From an uncultured Eubacteriales bacterium (GTDB lineage: Bacteria > Bacillota > Clostridia > Christensenellales > CAG-138): DNA of 8,800 bases. The position numbers and the translations under genes are program-made. Below, piece after piece: positions 1 through 6,392 of the stretch. Position 1 is the stretch's first letter. Each line of letters starts with the position of its first letter. The notes under the pieces were generated by a model that was not told where the DNA came from, made no database searches, and saw only the letters and a list, made by a program, of their open reading frames with translations. Where the stretch lies: the NCBI GenBank assembly GCA_900542615.1, contig UQOG01000085.1:1-8800 (forward strand), read 5' to 3'.

Positions 1-71
1 CGGGCCGGTTGTGCGCGCTTTGCGCGCCCGCCGCCCCCCCGCCGGCCAGGCGGCGGACCTGCCGCAGGACG

Positions 72-102
72 AAAAAGCGGCCCGGGTATACGCCCCGAGC
101 CG
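72..102 (-). terminator. Intrinsic terminator of the GNAT gene
   Basis: Read on the minus strand, a 9-bp stem (CGGCTCGGG paired with CCCGGGCCG, one U-G wobble) encloses a 7-base loop and is followed by CTTTTT. It lies about 35 bases past the stop codon of the GNAT gene, the expected position for its rho-independent terminator. Confidence 0.75.
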
Positions 103-135
103 TTGGATGCCTGTGGAGAAAAGAAGAGCAGCCCC

Positions 136-1269
136 TCAATCCTGGGGGAGGTCCTTGATATAGCACCGGCGGCGCTTGTGCTGCTCGGTCTCAAAGAAGC
201 GGAACTGGGCATGGATCTTGTCGTTCCACTCCAGCATGGGGCCGGTCTCGGCGTATTGGATGCCGTTGCGGATGGCCCCCTGAAGCAGGGTATCCATCAC
301 GATGGCGTTGACGCCTAGGCCCTGGTATTCCGGCAGCACGGCGGTGAGGAACATATCCAGGGTATCGTTGTGGTACATGTTCCACAGCACCCGGAAGGCG
401 CCGGTGGGGAAGAGGCGGCCCCGGGAGGCCTGGAAGGCGCTTTCCATGCTGGGGGCGCAAACGCCGAAAGCAACCATGCGCTCATTCTCATCCATGACAA
501 AGCAGGTGTAGTCCATGTTGATCATGGGGAGGAACTTGTTTACATAGCGCTTGATCTGGCGTTCGTCCAGCTCCACCACCCCGTAAAGATGGGCGTAGCC
601 GATGTTCACCAGGTCGAACACCTGCTTCACATAGGGCGCGACCCCCAGATGGGTGCGCACCTTGGCCACGTGGAGCTTGTGGGTTTTGAGGGACCATTGG
701 GCGATGTTGTGGATCCGCTGGGGGACCGGCCCTTCGTGGGGGATCTTGACCAGGAATTCAATCCAGTCGGTATCCTTGTGGTAGCCCAGGCGCTCCAGAT
801 GCTGGTTGTAATAGGGCGCGTTGTAGTAGGTAAAAAACAGGCTCCTGCGGTCATAGCCCTCCACCAGCATACCTTCCCGGTCCAGGTCGGTGAAGCCCAG
901 GGGGCCGTGCACTTGGGTGCAGCCCTTTTCCCGGGCAAAGTCCTCTACCGCCTGGAACAGGGCGGCGGAGACCTCCGGATCGTCGATGAAATCCACCTGG
1001 GAAAAGCGCATGCGCCTGGTGTTCCATTTTTCATTGGCCCGGTGGCTGAGGATGGCGCCGATGCGGCCAACGATCTCCCCATCCCGGTATGCCAGGAAAC
1101 TCTGGGCCTCGCAGTAGGAGAAGGCGGGATTCGCCTTGGGGTCCCAATCGCTCAGATCGTCCCCATAGGTGGCGGGGACGAAATTGGGATTATCTTTATA
1201 CAATTGGTTCGGAAAGTCTACAAAGCGCCGGCGATCGGCTTTGCTTTCCACCCGTTTTACGGTGACCAT
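136..1269 (-). CDS. GNAT-family N-acetyltransferase-like protein (377 aa)
   Basis: Predicted cytoplasmic acyltransferase of the GNAT superfamily; the substrate is unknown. The protein looks like two GNAT-like lobes. The N-terminal lobe has GEIVGRIGAI and, further on, GPLGFTDLDREGMLVEGYD. The C-terminal lobe has PEYQGLGVNAIVMD at about residues 313-326, matching the acetyl-CoA pyrophosphate-binding Q/R-x-x-G-x-G/A signature. It is followed by ETGPMLEWNDKIHAQF, resembling the end of the GNAT core. About 380 aa is roughly twice a single-domain GNAT and fits the long YghO-like family I recall from anaerobes. No signal peptide or membrane segment is evident. Start choice: an in-frame TTG at 1278 lies only 2 bases from the AAGGGGGG purine run (1281-1289), too close. 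The ATG at 1269 is 11 bases away and gives the natural start MVTVKRVES. The gene is monocistronic, between its own promoter and terminator. Family call is fairly sure; function is not known. Confidence 0.8.
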   Translation of the reverse strand: MVTVKRVESKADRRRFVDFPNQLYKDNPNFVPATYGDDLSDWDPKANPAFSYCEAQSFLAYRDGEIVGRIGAILSHRANEKWNTRRMRFSQVDFIDDPEVSAALFQAVEDFAREKGCTQVHGPLGFTDLDREGMLVEGYDRRSLFFTYYNAPYYNQHLERLGYHKDTDWIEFLVKIPHEGPVPQRIHNIAQWSLKTHKLHVAKVRTHLGVAPYVKQVFDLVNIGYAHLYGVVELDERQIKRYVNKFLPMINMDYTCFVMDENERMVAFGVCAPSMESAFQASRGRLFPTGAFRVLWNMYHNDTLDMFLTAVLPEYQGLGVNAIVMDTLLQGAIRNGIQYAETGPMLEWNDKIHAQFRFFETEQHKRRRCYIKDLPQD

Positions 1270-1311
1270 GCCTTGCAATACCCCCCCTTAGGTATACAAC
1301 AGAATGGAATC

Positions 1312-1340
1312 ATTATAACAGCTTCTTGTAAACAAAGCAA
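1312..1340 (-). promoter_or_regulatory. Promoter of the GNAT gene
   Basis: On the minus strand, TTGCTT (1335-1340) is separated by 17 bases from a perfect TATAAT (1312-1317). The -10 is extended (TGTTATAAT). Transcription would begin near 1305, giving a short leader with the AAGGGGGG run at 1281-1289. It lies downstream of the hydrogenase terminator, so the GNAT gene is probably transcribed independently. Confidence 0.65.
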
Positions 1341-1416
1341 AATCCTTGTGGAATTTTAAGAAAAACTTATGTTTTTGGTCGTCTAAAGAAGGCGGCCCAG
1401 GCTCTGGAACCCATAT

Positions 1417-1451
1417 GAAAACCCCGGCCAACGGCAGAGCCGCGGCCGGGG
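1417..1451 (-). terminator. Intrinsic terminator of the hydrogenase gene
   Basis: CCCCGGCC (1422-1429) pairs perfectly with GGCCGGGG (1444-1451), and a nested CGGC/GCCG stem lies inside the loop. On the minus strand the stem is followed by TTTTC, a short T-tract. It begins about 15 bases past the hydrogenase stop codon. Confidence 0.7.
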
Positions 1452-1465
1452 CGGGAAACATAGGA

Positions 1466-3190
1466 TTAGCGCTCTACATAGGTGGTATGGAGCAGGGCAT
1501 GGGCCTTATGGCTGCCGGGTTTTTCCAGGAATTCCCCGTAGAGCTTATGGATGGAGGGGTTCTGATGGCTCTTGCGGATGGGCATGGCCCGGTCGCATTC
1601 ATAGGTGGCCTTGGCCCGGGCCTCCCTGGGATCGATCTGGTAGCGGGTGCGGGCGTTGACGATGGGCTGGCCGCCGCCGGTGACGCAGCCGCCCGGGCAG
1701 CCCATGATCTCGATGAAATGATAGGTGCGCTCGCCCTTGCGTATGCTGTCCAGCAGCCGGCCCGCGTTGGCAGTGCCGTGGGCGATGGCCACCTTGATGT
1801 CCATTCCGGCCACCTGTACGGTGGCTTCCTTGATGCCTTCCAGGCCCCGCACGGCGGTATATTCAATGGACTCCAGATCCTTGCCCTCCAGCACGTCCGC
1901 CACGGTGCGCAGCGCCGCCTCCATCACGCCGCCGGTGACGCCGAAGATCACCGCCGCGCCGGTGGAGTCGCCCAGCATATCGTCAAAGGGCTCATCCGGC
2001 AGGTTTACATAATCGATGGCCGCCTGGCGGATCATGCGGGCCAGCTCACGGGTGGTGATATTGGCGTCCACATCCCGGTAGCCGTCCCGGCCCATTTCCG
2101 GCCGGGCGATCTCGAACTTCTTGGCGGTACAGGGCATGACGGACACCACGAAAATGTCCTTGGGATCCAGGCCGTTTTTCTCCGCGAAGTAGGTCTTGGT
2201 GATGGCGCCTTGCATCTGGTTGGGGCTCTTGCAGCTGGACAGGTTGGGGATGAAATCCTTGTGGAAATGCTCGCAATACTTGATCCAGCCCGGGCTGCAG
2301 GAGGTGATCATGGGCAGTACGCCGCCCTTTTGGATCCGCTCGATGAGCTCCGTGCCTTCCTCCATAATGGTCAGGTCGGCGCCGAAGTCCACGTCGAATA
2401 CCCGGTCCGCGCCCAGCCTACGCAGGGCGGCGGCCAGCTTGCCGGTGGAGCTGGTGCCGATGGGCATACCGAATTCTTCGCCAATGGCCACCCGCACGGC
2501 CGGTGCGGGCTGGAACACCACGAACTTGGAAGGATCCCCCAGGGCTTTCCAAACCACGTCGGTGGAATCCTGCTCGGTGAGGGCGCCGGTGGGGCAGGCG
2601 GCGATGCACTGGCCGCAGTTGATGCAGTGGGTCTCGCCCAGGTGCTTATGGAAGGGCACGCCCACTTCCGTACGGAAGCCCCGGTTTTGCATACCGATGG
2701 CGTCCACCCCCTGGGTCAGGTGACAGGCGGCCACGCAGCGGCGGCACAGGATGCATTTATTGTTATCCCGCACGATGGAAGGGGAGATCTCGTCGATGGT
2801 ACGGGGGGAATGCTCGCCTTCATAGGGGAGCTCGGTAACACCCAGCTCATCGGCCAGGGCCTGCAGCTCGCAGGTCTGGTTCCGCTTACAGGTCAGGCAG
2901 CTGCGGTCGTGGTCGGACAGGATCAGCTCCAGCACCGCCCGGCGGGCATTGAGCACCTTGGGGGAATTGGTGATGATGTCCATTCCCTCGGAAACGGGCA
3001 GGGCGCAGGAAGCCTGCAGCTTGCCGGATTTGGCATCCTCCACCAAACACATGCGGCAAGCGCCGATTTGGTTGATGTCTTTGAGGTTGCAAAGGGTGGG
3101 GATTTTGACGCCGGCTACCAGGGCGGCTTCCAGCACGGTGCTGTTTTCCTGGACCTGGATCTCACGGCCATCGATCTTGAGTGTTACCAT
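1466..3190 (-). CDS. hydA: [FeFe]-hydrogenase, group A, HndD/HydA type (574 aa)
   Basis: Iron hydrogenase catalysing reversible H2 formation or oxidation, normally exchanging electrons with ferredoxin and/or, through partner subunits, NAD(P)H in fermentative anaerobes. Domains in order: a ferredoxin-like [2Fe-2S] domain with C34, C45, C48, C62; a His/Cys-ligated [4Fe-4S] site with H94, C98, C101, C107; a two-cluster ferredoxin domain with C146/C149/C152/C156 and C189/C192/C195/C199; then the H-cluster domain from about residue 220. H-cluster signatures are L1 TSCSPGW (296-302), L2 MPCTAKKFE (352-360) and L3 EIMGCPGGCVTGGG (494-507, with C498 and C502). Length matches the family, and the end (SHKAHALLHTTYVER) looks complete. 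There is no signal peptide or Tat motif, so it is cytoplasmic. Start: ATG at 3190 with GAAAGGA 9 bases upstream. No HydB/HydC or maturase gene is adjacent in this window. L1 has Ser where the prototype clostridial enzyme has a second Cys (TSCCPGW). Confidence 0.96.
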   Translation of the reverse strand: MVTLKIDGREIQVQENSTVLEAALVAGVKIPTLCNLKDINQIGACRMCLVEDAKSGKLQASCALPVSEGMDIITNSPKVLNARRAVLELILSDHDRSCLTCKRNQTCELQALADELGVTELPYEGEHSPRTIDEISPSIVRDNNKCILCRRCVAACHLTQGVDAIGMQNRGFRTEVGVPFHKHLGETHCINCGQCIAACPTGALTEQDSTDVVWKALGDPSKFVVFQPAPAVRVAIGEEFGMPIGTSSTGKLAAALRRLGADRVFDVDFGADLTIMEEGTELIERIQKGGVLPMITSCSPGWIKYCEHFHKDFIPNLSSCKSPNQMQGAITKTYFAEKNGLDPKDIFVVSVMPCTAKKFEIARPEMGRDGYRDVDANITTRELARMIRQAAIDYVNLPDEPFDDMLGDSTGAAVIFGVTGGVMEAALRTVADVLEGKDLESIEYTAVRGLEGIKEATVQVAGMDIKVAIAHGTANAGRLLDSIRKGERTYHFIEIMGCPGGCVTGGGQPIVNARTRYQIDPREARAKATYECDRAMPIRKSHQNPSIHKLYGEFLEKPGSHKAHALLHTTYVER

Positions 3191-3219
3191 GTTTCAAAAT
3201 CCTTTCTTGATATGGATTG

Positions 3220-3238
3220 CCGGCGGATGGGCCGCCGG
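3220..3238 (-). other. Hairpin in the hydrogenase 5' leader
   Basis: CCGGCGG (3220-3226) and CCGCCGG (3232-3238) form a perfect 7-bp stem with a 5-base loop. It lies in the roughly 98-base leader predicted between the hydrogenase promoter and its start codon, just upstream of the ribosome binding site at 3199-3206. It may stabilise the mRNA or affect translation. No known riboswitch consensus is recognised. Confidence 0.45.
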
Positions 3239-3294
3239 GAGTCGCCGAAAAATAGGAGCATAATTGGAACTGTAGACATACCTATACAATAGAA

Positions 3295-3323
3295 AGTTTA
3301 GCACGGCCCAGAAGGATTGTCAA
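3295..3323 (-). promoter_or_regulatory. Promoter of the hydrogenase gene
   Basis: On the minus strand, a perfect -35 TTGACA (3318-3323) and an extended -10 TGCTAAACT (hexamer at 3295-3300) are separated by 17 bases. The predicted start is near 3288, leaving a leader of about 98 bases. I do not see a Rex-type TTGTGA/TCACAA operator overlapping it. Confidence 0.75.
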
Positions 3324-3335
3324 TTTGAAAACAAA

Positions 3336-3362
3336 CCCAGCCTTTGGCATAAAAAGGCTGGG
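3336..3362 (-). terminator. Terminator-like hairpin upstream of the hydrogenase promoter
   Basis: CCCAGCCTTT and AAAGGCTGGG form a perfect 10-bp stem with a 7-base loop. On the minus strand the stem is followed by TTTGTTTTC, a broken T-tract. On the plus strand there is no T-tract. It would stop minus-strand transcription entering the hydrogenase promoter from the right. Confidence 0.5.
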
Positions 3363-3423
3363 CCATGGCGTTGGCAGGGCAATTTGCAGGATGGGGCGGC
3401 CCGCCCTGCAAAAGACGGACCGA

Positions 3424-3454
3424 AACGGGCTCCGGCGATTTGCCGGAGCCCGTT
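3424..3454. repeat. Perfect 13-bp inverted repeat
   Basis: AACGGGCTCCGGC and GCCGGAGCCCGTT are perfect reverse complements around a 5-base loop. The hairpin is very stable, but neither side carries a proper T-tract, so a simple terminator role is not obvious. Confidence 0.8.
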
Positions 3455-3517
3455 GGTCGTATGGTGTGCTTGAAAGGGAACTTCCTGCACCACATCTCTC
3501 ACTTGCAAGATTAGTAT

Positions 3518-3536
3518 ACCCCATCCGGCAGGGGGT
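3518..3536. promoter_or_regulatory. ACCCC-n9-GGGGT dyad, possible copper-repressor operator
   Basis: ACCCC (3518-3522) and GGGGT (3532-3536) form an imperfect dyad with 14 of 19 positions symmetric, preceded by GTAT. CsoR-type copper repressors are known to bind TACCCC...GGGGTA-like dyads, so it is a reasonable candidate upstream of copA. Its spacing is longer than the usual CsoR site and it lies about 95 bases upstream of the copA -35. No csoR or copY gene is in the window. Speculative. Confidence 0.25.
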
Positions 3537-3630
3537 TGCATCACAAAAGTGTTACAAAAGGCCAAACTTTTGATTATGTTTTCATAAAATCCCGTTGCGG
3601 GTCAATTACAAAAAAATGGTTAGAATAGAC

Positions 3631-3659
3631 TTACCAATAGAGAAAAAGGGTGATATAAT
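3631..3659 (+). promoter_or_regulatory. Promoter of copA
   Basis: TTACCA (3631-3636) is separated by 17 bases from a perfect TATAAT (3654-3659), with extended -10 TGATATAAT. Transcription would start near 3666, giving a short leader of under 30 bases before the ATG at 3693. Confidence 0.7.
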
Positions 3660-3692
3660 AGGGAAGGATTATGAGAAAGGGACGTGGATTTA

Positions 3693-6248
3693 ATGGAAAA
3701 ACGAAAGTTTGACATAACGGGCATGACCTGTTCCGCCTGCGTGGCCCATGTGGAGCGGGCGGTAAAAAAACTGGGGGCGGAGGAGGTTTCCGTCAGCCTG
3801 ATGACCAATGGTATGACCCTTTGTGGGGATATGCCGGACGAACAAATCATTGCGGCCGTGGAAAAGGCGGGTTACGGCTGCCGGCCGGCGGCCCGGCCGG
3901 GCCAGCAACCGGCCGCCAAGCAGGCGCCCGGCCAGGACGCCTACCAAAAGGAGGCTGCCGCGGCCAAAAAACGGCTTTGGCTGTCCATCGGCTTCCTGCT
4001 GGTCCTCATGTACGTCTCCATGGAGCATATGTTCGGCTGGCCCCTGCCGGCGTTTTTGCTGGGCCATGAAAATGCGGTGAGCTTTGCCTTTACCCAGTTC
4101 CTGTTGGCGCTGCCTATCCTGTATCTAAACCGGAGCTATTATAGCGGCGGCATTCCCGCCCTGCTCCACGGCGCCCCCAATATGGACTCCCTGGTGGCCA
4201 TCGGTTCCGGGGCGGCGCTCCTGTACGGGGTGTTTGCCATCTATATGATGAGCTACGGCCTGGGCCACGGGGATATGGATACGGTGGCCCAATATCATGG
4301 CGACCTGTATTTTGAATCCGCCGGCATGATCCTGACCCTGGTGACGGTGGGCAAATATTTGGAGCGCAAAAGCAAGAGCAAGACCGGGGAAAGCATCCAA
4401 AAGCTCATGGATTTGGCGCCGGATACCGCGCTGCTTTACAAGGACGGGGCGGAAATAGAGGTGCCGGTGCAGCAGGTGCAGCCCGGGGACATCCTGGTGG
4501 TGAAGCCCGGGGGCCGGATCCCGGTGGACGGTACGGTGACGGCGGGCGGCAGTTCCGTGGACGAGAGCGCCCTTACCGGGGAAAGTATGCCCGCCTACAA
4601 GCAGCCCGGGGACAAGGTGCGGGCCGGCTGCGTCAACGGCAGCGGCAGCCTGCGCTTCCGGGCGGAGCAGGTGGGGGAGGATACCACCCTGTCCGCCATG
4701 ATCCGTCTGGTGGAGGAGGCGGCGGGCAGCAAGGCCCCCATCGCCAAGCTGGCGGATAAAGTAGCCGGCGTGTTCGTGCCCTGCGTCATGGCCATCGCCC
4801 TGGTGGCGGCCATCGCCTGGCTGCTGGCCGGGGCCGGGGCGGAATTCGCCATCAGCACCGGTATCGCGGTCCTGGTGGTATCCTGCCCCTGCGCCCTGGG
4901 CCTGGCCACGCCGGTGGCCATCATGGTAGGCACGGGGAAGGGGGCGGAACAGGGCATCCTGATCAAATCCGCCGAGGCCCTGGAAACCGCCCACAGCGTG
5001 GACATTGTGACCTTGGATAAGACCGGCACCCTCACGGAGGGCAAGCCCCAGGTCACGGACTGCCGACCCGCGCCCGGGGTGGACGCCCGGCGCCTTGTCG
5101 CCCTGGCCGTTGCCCTGGAGCAAAATAGCGAGCATCCCCTGGCGGCGGCGGTGTTGGCCTATGGCCAGGCCCAGGGCGTGCCATCCTTGTCCCTGTGTGA
5201 ATTTGCTTCCATCCCCGGCAAGGGGGTAGAGGCCCAATTGGAAGGCCGGCCCTGCCTGGCGGGCAACCAAGCCTTGATGGAGGAACGGCAGGTGGACGTA
5301 TCCCCCCTGGCGGCCCAGGCCAAAGCCTTGGCCCAGCAGGGCAAGACCCTGCTCTACGTGGCGGAGGACGGGGCGCTGCTGGGGCTAATGGCCTGTGCGG
5401 ACGTGGTGAAACCCACCTCCAAGGCGGCTCTGGACGCCTTCCGGGCCCTGGGCATCCGCACGGTGATGCTCACCGGCGACAACCCCACTACTGCCCAGGC
5501 CATTGGGGCGGAGCTGGGCATGGCGGAGGTCCACGCGGGGATCCTGCCCCAGGATAAGGCCCGGATCGTGGAGGAATTGAAGACCCGGGGCAAGGTAGCC
5601 ATGATCGGGGACGGCATCAACGACGCCCCGGCCCTGGCCACGGCGGACGTGGGGATCGCCATCGGCGCGGGCACGGACATCGCCATCGAGGCGGCGGATA
5701 TCGTGCTGGTGCGAGGGGACTTGATGGACGCGGTGGGGGCGGTGGAATTGAGCCGGGCCGTGCTGCGCAACATCAAGGAAAACCTGTTCTGGGCCTTCTT
5801 CTATAACACCATTGGCATCCCCTTGGCGGCGGGGGTATTCTTTTCCGCCCTGGGCTGGCAGCTGAGCCCCATGTTTGGGGCGGCGGCCATGAGCCTCAGT
5901 TCCGTGTGCGTGGTGAGTAACGCCCTACGCCTGCGGGGCTTTAAACCCAAATACGCCGCGTCCAAGCCGGCCGCAACCCATGCCGCCCTTGGCACGCCGG
6001 AAGATAAAGAAGATATACAAAAAGGAGAAACAATCGCCATGGAAAAGACCATTCAAATCGAAGGCATGATGTGCGCCCATTGCGTGGCCCATGTGCAAAA
6101 GGCCCTGGAAGGGGTGGCGGGGGTATCCGCGGTTGCCGTATCCCTGGAGCAGGGAAACGCTAAGGTAACCCTTCAGTCGCCCGTTGCGGACGAGGCCCTG
6201 AAACAGGCGGTGGAGGACGCCGGCTATACGGTAACCGGCATCCAATAA
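3693..6248 (+). CDS. copA: CopA-type Cu(I)-translocating P1B ATPase fused to a CopZ-like domain (851 aa)
   Basis: ATP-driven copper(I) exporter of the cytoplasmic membrane. Order: N-terminal heavy-metal-associated domain with GMTCSAC (C13, C16); membrane helices from about residue 92; actuator TGES (295-298); transmembrane metal site CPC (398-400); phosphorylation motif with D442 in DKTGTLT; HP motif (H481-P482); TGDN (594-597); GDGIND (639-644); then YN (704-705) and MSLSS (733-737). CPC, YN and MxxSS are the Cu(I) ligands of the P1B-1 class, which makes Cu(I)/Ag(I) far likelier than Zn/Cd. Unusually, a second HMA domain follows the last helix after a roughly 35-residue hydrophilic linker, with MMCAHC (C794, C797). 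Typical CopA carries its HMA domains at the N-terminus, with CopZ as a separate gene. Start: ATG 3693 with GAAAGGGA 10 bases upstream; an in-frame GTG at 3684 sits too close to that site. The gene is alone between its promoter and terminator. Confidence 0.95.
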   Translation: MEKRKFDITGMTCSACVAHVERAVKKLGAEEVSVSLMTNGMTLCGDMPDEQIIAAVEKAGYGCRPAARPGQQPAAKQAPGQDAYQKEAAAAKKRLWLSIGFLLVLMYVSMEHMFGWPLPAFLLGHENAVSFAFTQFLLALPILYLNRSYYSGGIPALLHGAPNMDSLVAIGSGAALLYGVFAIYMMSYGLGHGDMDTVAQYHGDLYFESAGMILTLVTVGKYLERKSKSKTGESIQKLMDLAPDTALLYKDGAEIEVPVQQVQPGDILVVKPGGRIPVDGTVTAGGSSVDESALTGESMPAYKQPGDKVRAGCVNGSGSLRFRAEQVGEDTTLSAMIRLVEEAAGSKAPIAKLADKVAGVFVPCVMAIALVAAIAWLLAGAGAEFAISTGIAVLVVSCPCALGLATPVAIMVGTGKGAEQGILIKSAEALETAHSVDIVTLDKTGTLTEGKPQVTDCRPAPGVDARRLVALAVALEQNSEHPLAAAVLAYGQAQGVPSLSLCEFASIPGKGVEAQLEGRPCLAGNQALMEERQVDVSPLAAQAKALAQQGKTLLYVAEDGALLGLMACADVVKPTSKAALDAFRALGIRTVMLTGDNPTTAQAIGAELGMAEVHAGILPQDKARIVEELKTRGKVAMIGDGINDAPALATADVGIAIGAGTDIAIEAADIVLVRGDLMDAVGAVELSRAVLRNIKENLFWAFFYNTIGIPLAAGVFFSALGWQLSPMFGAAAMSLSSVCVVSNALRLRGFKPKYAASKPAATHAALGTPEDKEDIQKGETIAMEKTIQIEGMMCAHCVAHVQKALEGVAGVSAVAVSLEQGNAKVTLQSPVADEALKQAVEDAGYTVTGIQ
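6021..6027 (+). promoter_or_regulatory. Internal Shine-Dalgarno inside copA
   Basis: AAAGGAG lies within the copA reading frame, 11 bases upstream of the in-frame ATG at 6039. It is the strongest ribosome-binding match in the gene and sits in the linker that joins the ATPase to the CopZ-like domain, exactly where a separate copZ gene would begin. Confidence 0.6.
6039..6248 (+). CDS. copZ: CopZ-like copper chaperone, nested in-frame at the 3' end of copA (69 aa)
   Basis: From the internal ATG the frame encodes a complete ferredoxin-fold HMA domain: MEKTIQIEGMMCAHCVAHV with metal-binding C12 and C15, then a predicted beta-alpha-beta-beta-alpha-beta pattern ending in DAGYTVTGIQ. At 69 aa it is the normal size of a free CopZ chaperone, which carries Cu(I) to CopA in the cytoplasm. 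It starts after AAAGGAG (6021-6027) and shares the copA stop codon. I infer that translation may yield both the fused protein and free CopZ. Known precedent: E. coli copA also yields a separate small chaperone, by programmed frameshifting at its 5' end. Independent initiation here is not proved by sequence; the domain itself is certain. Confidence 0.6.
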   Translation: MEKTIQIEGMMCAHCVAHVQKALEGVAGVSAVAVSLEQGNAKVTLQSPVADEALKQAVEDAGYTVTGIQ

Positions 6249-6251
6249 GCC

Positions 6252-6285
6252 AAAGGGGGGAGGCTGTGCGCCTCCCCCCTTTTTT
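6252..6285 (+). terminator. Intrinsic terminator of copA
   Basis: GGGGGGAGGC (6255-6264) and GCCTCCCCCC (6270-6279) form a 10-bp stem with loop TGTGC, extended by AAA/TTT pairs and followed by a six-base T-tract (6280-6285). It begins six bases past the copA stop codon. Confidence 0.92.
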
Positions 6286-6362
6286 GTCCGGCGATGAGGA
6301 ACCGGGTTTTGCCTGGACAACGGGAGACCCTTTGCCAAGCGCTTTTCGTCTGGGGCAACGAG

Positions 6363-6392
6363 AAAGGGACGGATGACCAATCCGTCCCTTTT
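6363..6392 (+). terminator. Second terminator-like hairpin downstream of copA
   Basis: AAAGGGACGGAT (6363-6374) and ATCCGTCCCTTT (6380-6391) form a perfect 12-bp stem with loop GACCA; four Ts occur at 6389-6392. The A/T-flanked stem can act in both directions. It may be a backup terminator for copA and the terminator of the convergent MerR-RDD gene on the minus strand, although it is about 145 bases past that gene's stop. Confidence 0.6.

Larger units (their letters stand above)
3326..3506 (-). ncRNA. Candidate small structured RNA (hypothetical)
   Basis: Read on the minus strand this interval contains a perfect 13-bp hairpin (3424-3436 with 3442-3454, loop GATTT on the plus strand). A second hairpin has TTTGCAGG (3383-3390) pairing with CCTGCAAA (3405-3412). 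A third is a perfect 10-bp hairpin (3336-3345 with 3353-3362) followed by TTTGTTTTC, which looks like an intrinsic terminator just before the hydrogenase -35. A TATACT -10-like hexamer (3513-3518) could start the transcript near 3506, but its -35 is weak. No known RNA family is recognised. It could instead be a set of bidirectional terminator-like barriers between divergent genes. Confidence 0.3.
3191..3692. other. Divergent, structured intergenic region between hydrogenase and copA
   Basis: About 500 bases with no convincing protein gene; the short reading frames here lack family resemblance and good start signals. From left to right it holds the hydrogenase leader and promoter (to 3323), three hairpins (3336-3362, 3383-3412, 3424-3454), an ACCCC/GGGGT dyad (3518-3536), a CAAAAGT/ACTTTTG inverted repeat (3544-3550 with 3566-3572), and an AT-rich stretch ending in the copA promoter (3631-3659). 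Base composition shifts from GC-rich to AT-rich at about 3540. Confidence 0.7.

Noticed and set aside
13..27. GCGCGC-TTT-GCGCGC hairpin in the first bases of the window
   Set aside because: Three-base loop in very GC-rich sequence with no T-tract; without the sequence to the left it cannot be assigned a role.
1293..1302. TATACAACAG here and TATACAATAG at 3283-3292, near both minus-strand promoters
   Set aside because: The shared ten-base pattern differs in distance from the -10 (12 versus 5 bases) and is AT-rich near promoters, where chance matches are common; not enough to call a shared operator.
370..1359. 329-aa open frame on the plus strand opposite the GNAT gene
   Set aside because: Composition is typical of an antisense shadow, with no good ribosome binding site and no recognised domain.
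1346..3292. 648-aa open frame on the plus strand opposite the hydrogenase
   Set aside because: Its sequence is Gly/Ala/His-rich, lacks family motifs and lies exactly opposite a hydrogenase with every expected catalytic motif. It is a by-product of GC-rich codon use.
3282..3573. Several 65-82-aa open frames on both strands in the hydrogenase-copA spacer
   Set aside because: They run through the hairpins and the hydrogenase promoter, lack ribosome binding sites and resemble no protein family; the region is better read as structured non-coding DNA.
3671..3712. Possible 13-residue leader peptide (ATG at 3671) overlapping the copA start
   Set aside because: The GGAAGG before it coincides with the predicted transcription start, so it would have no usable ribosome binding site; there is also no attenuator-like structure.
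4125..5270. 381-aa open frame on the minus strand inside copA
   Set aside because: His/Gly/Gln-rich shadow opposite intact P-type ATPase motifs.
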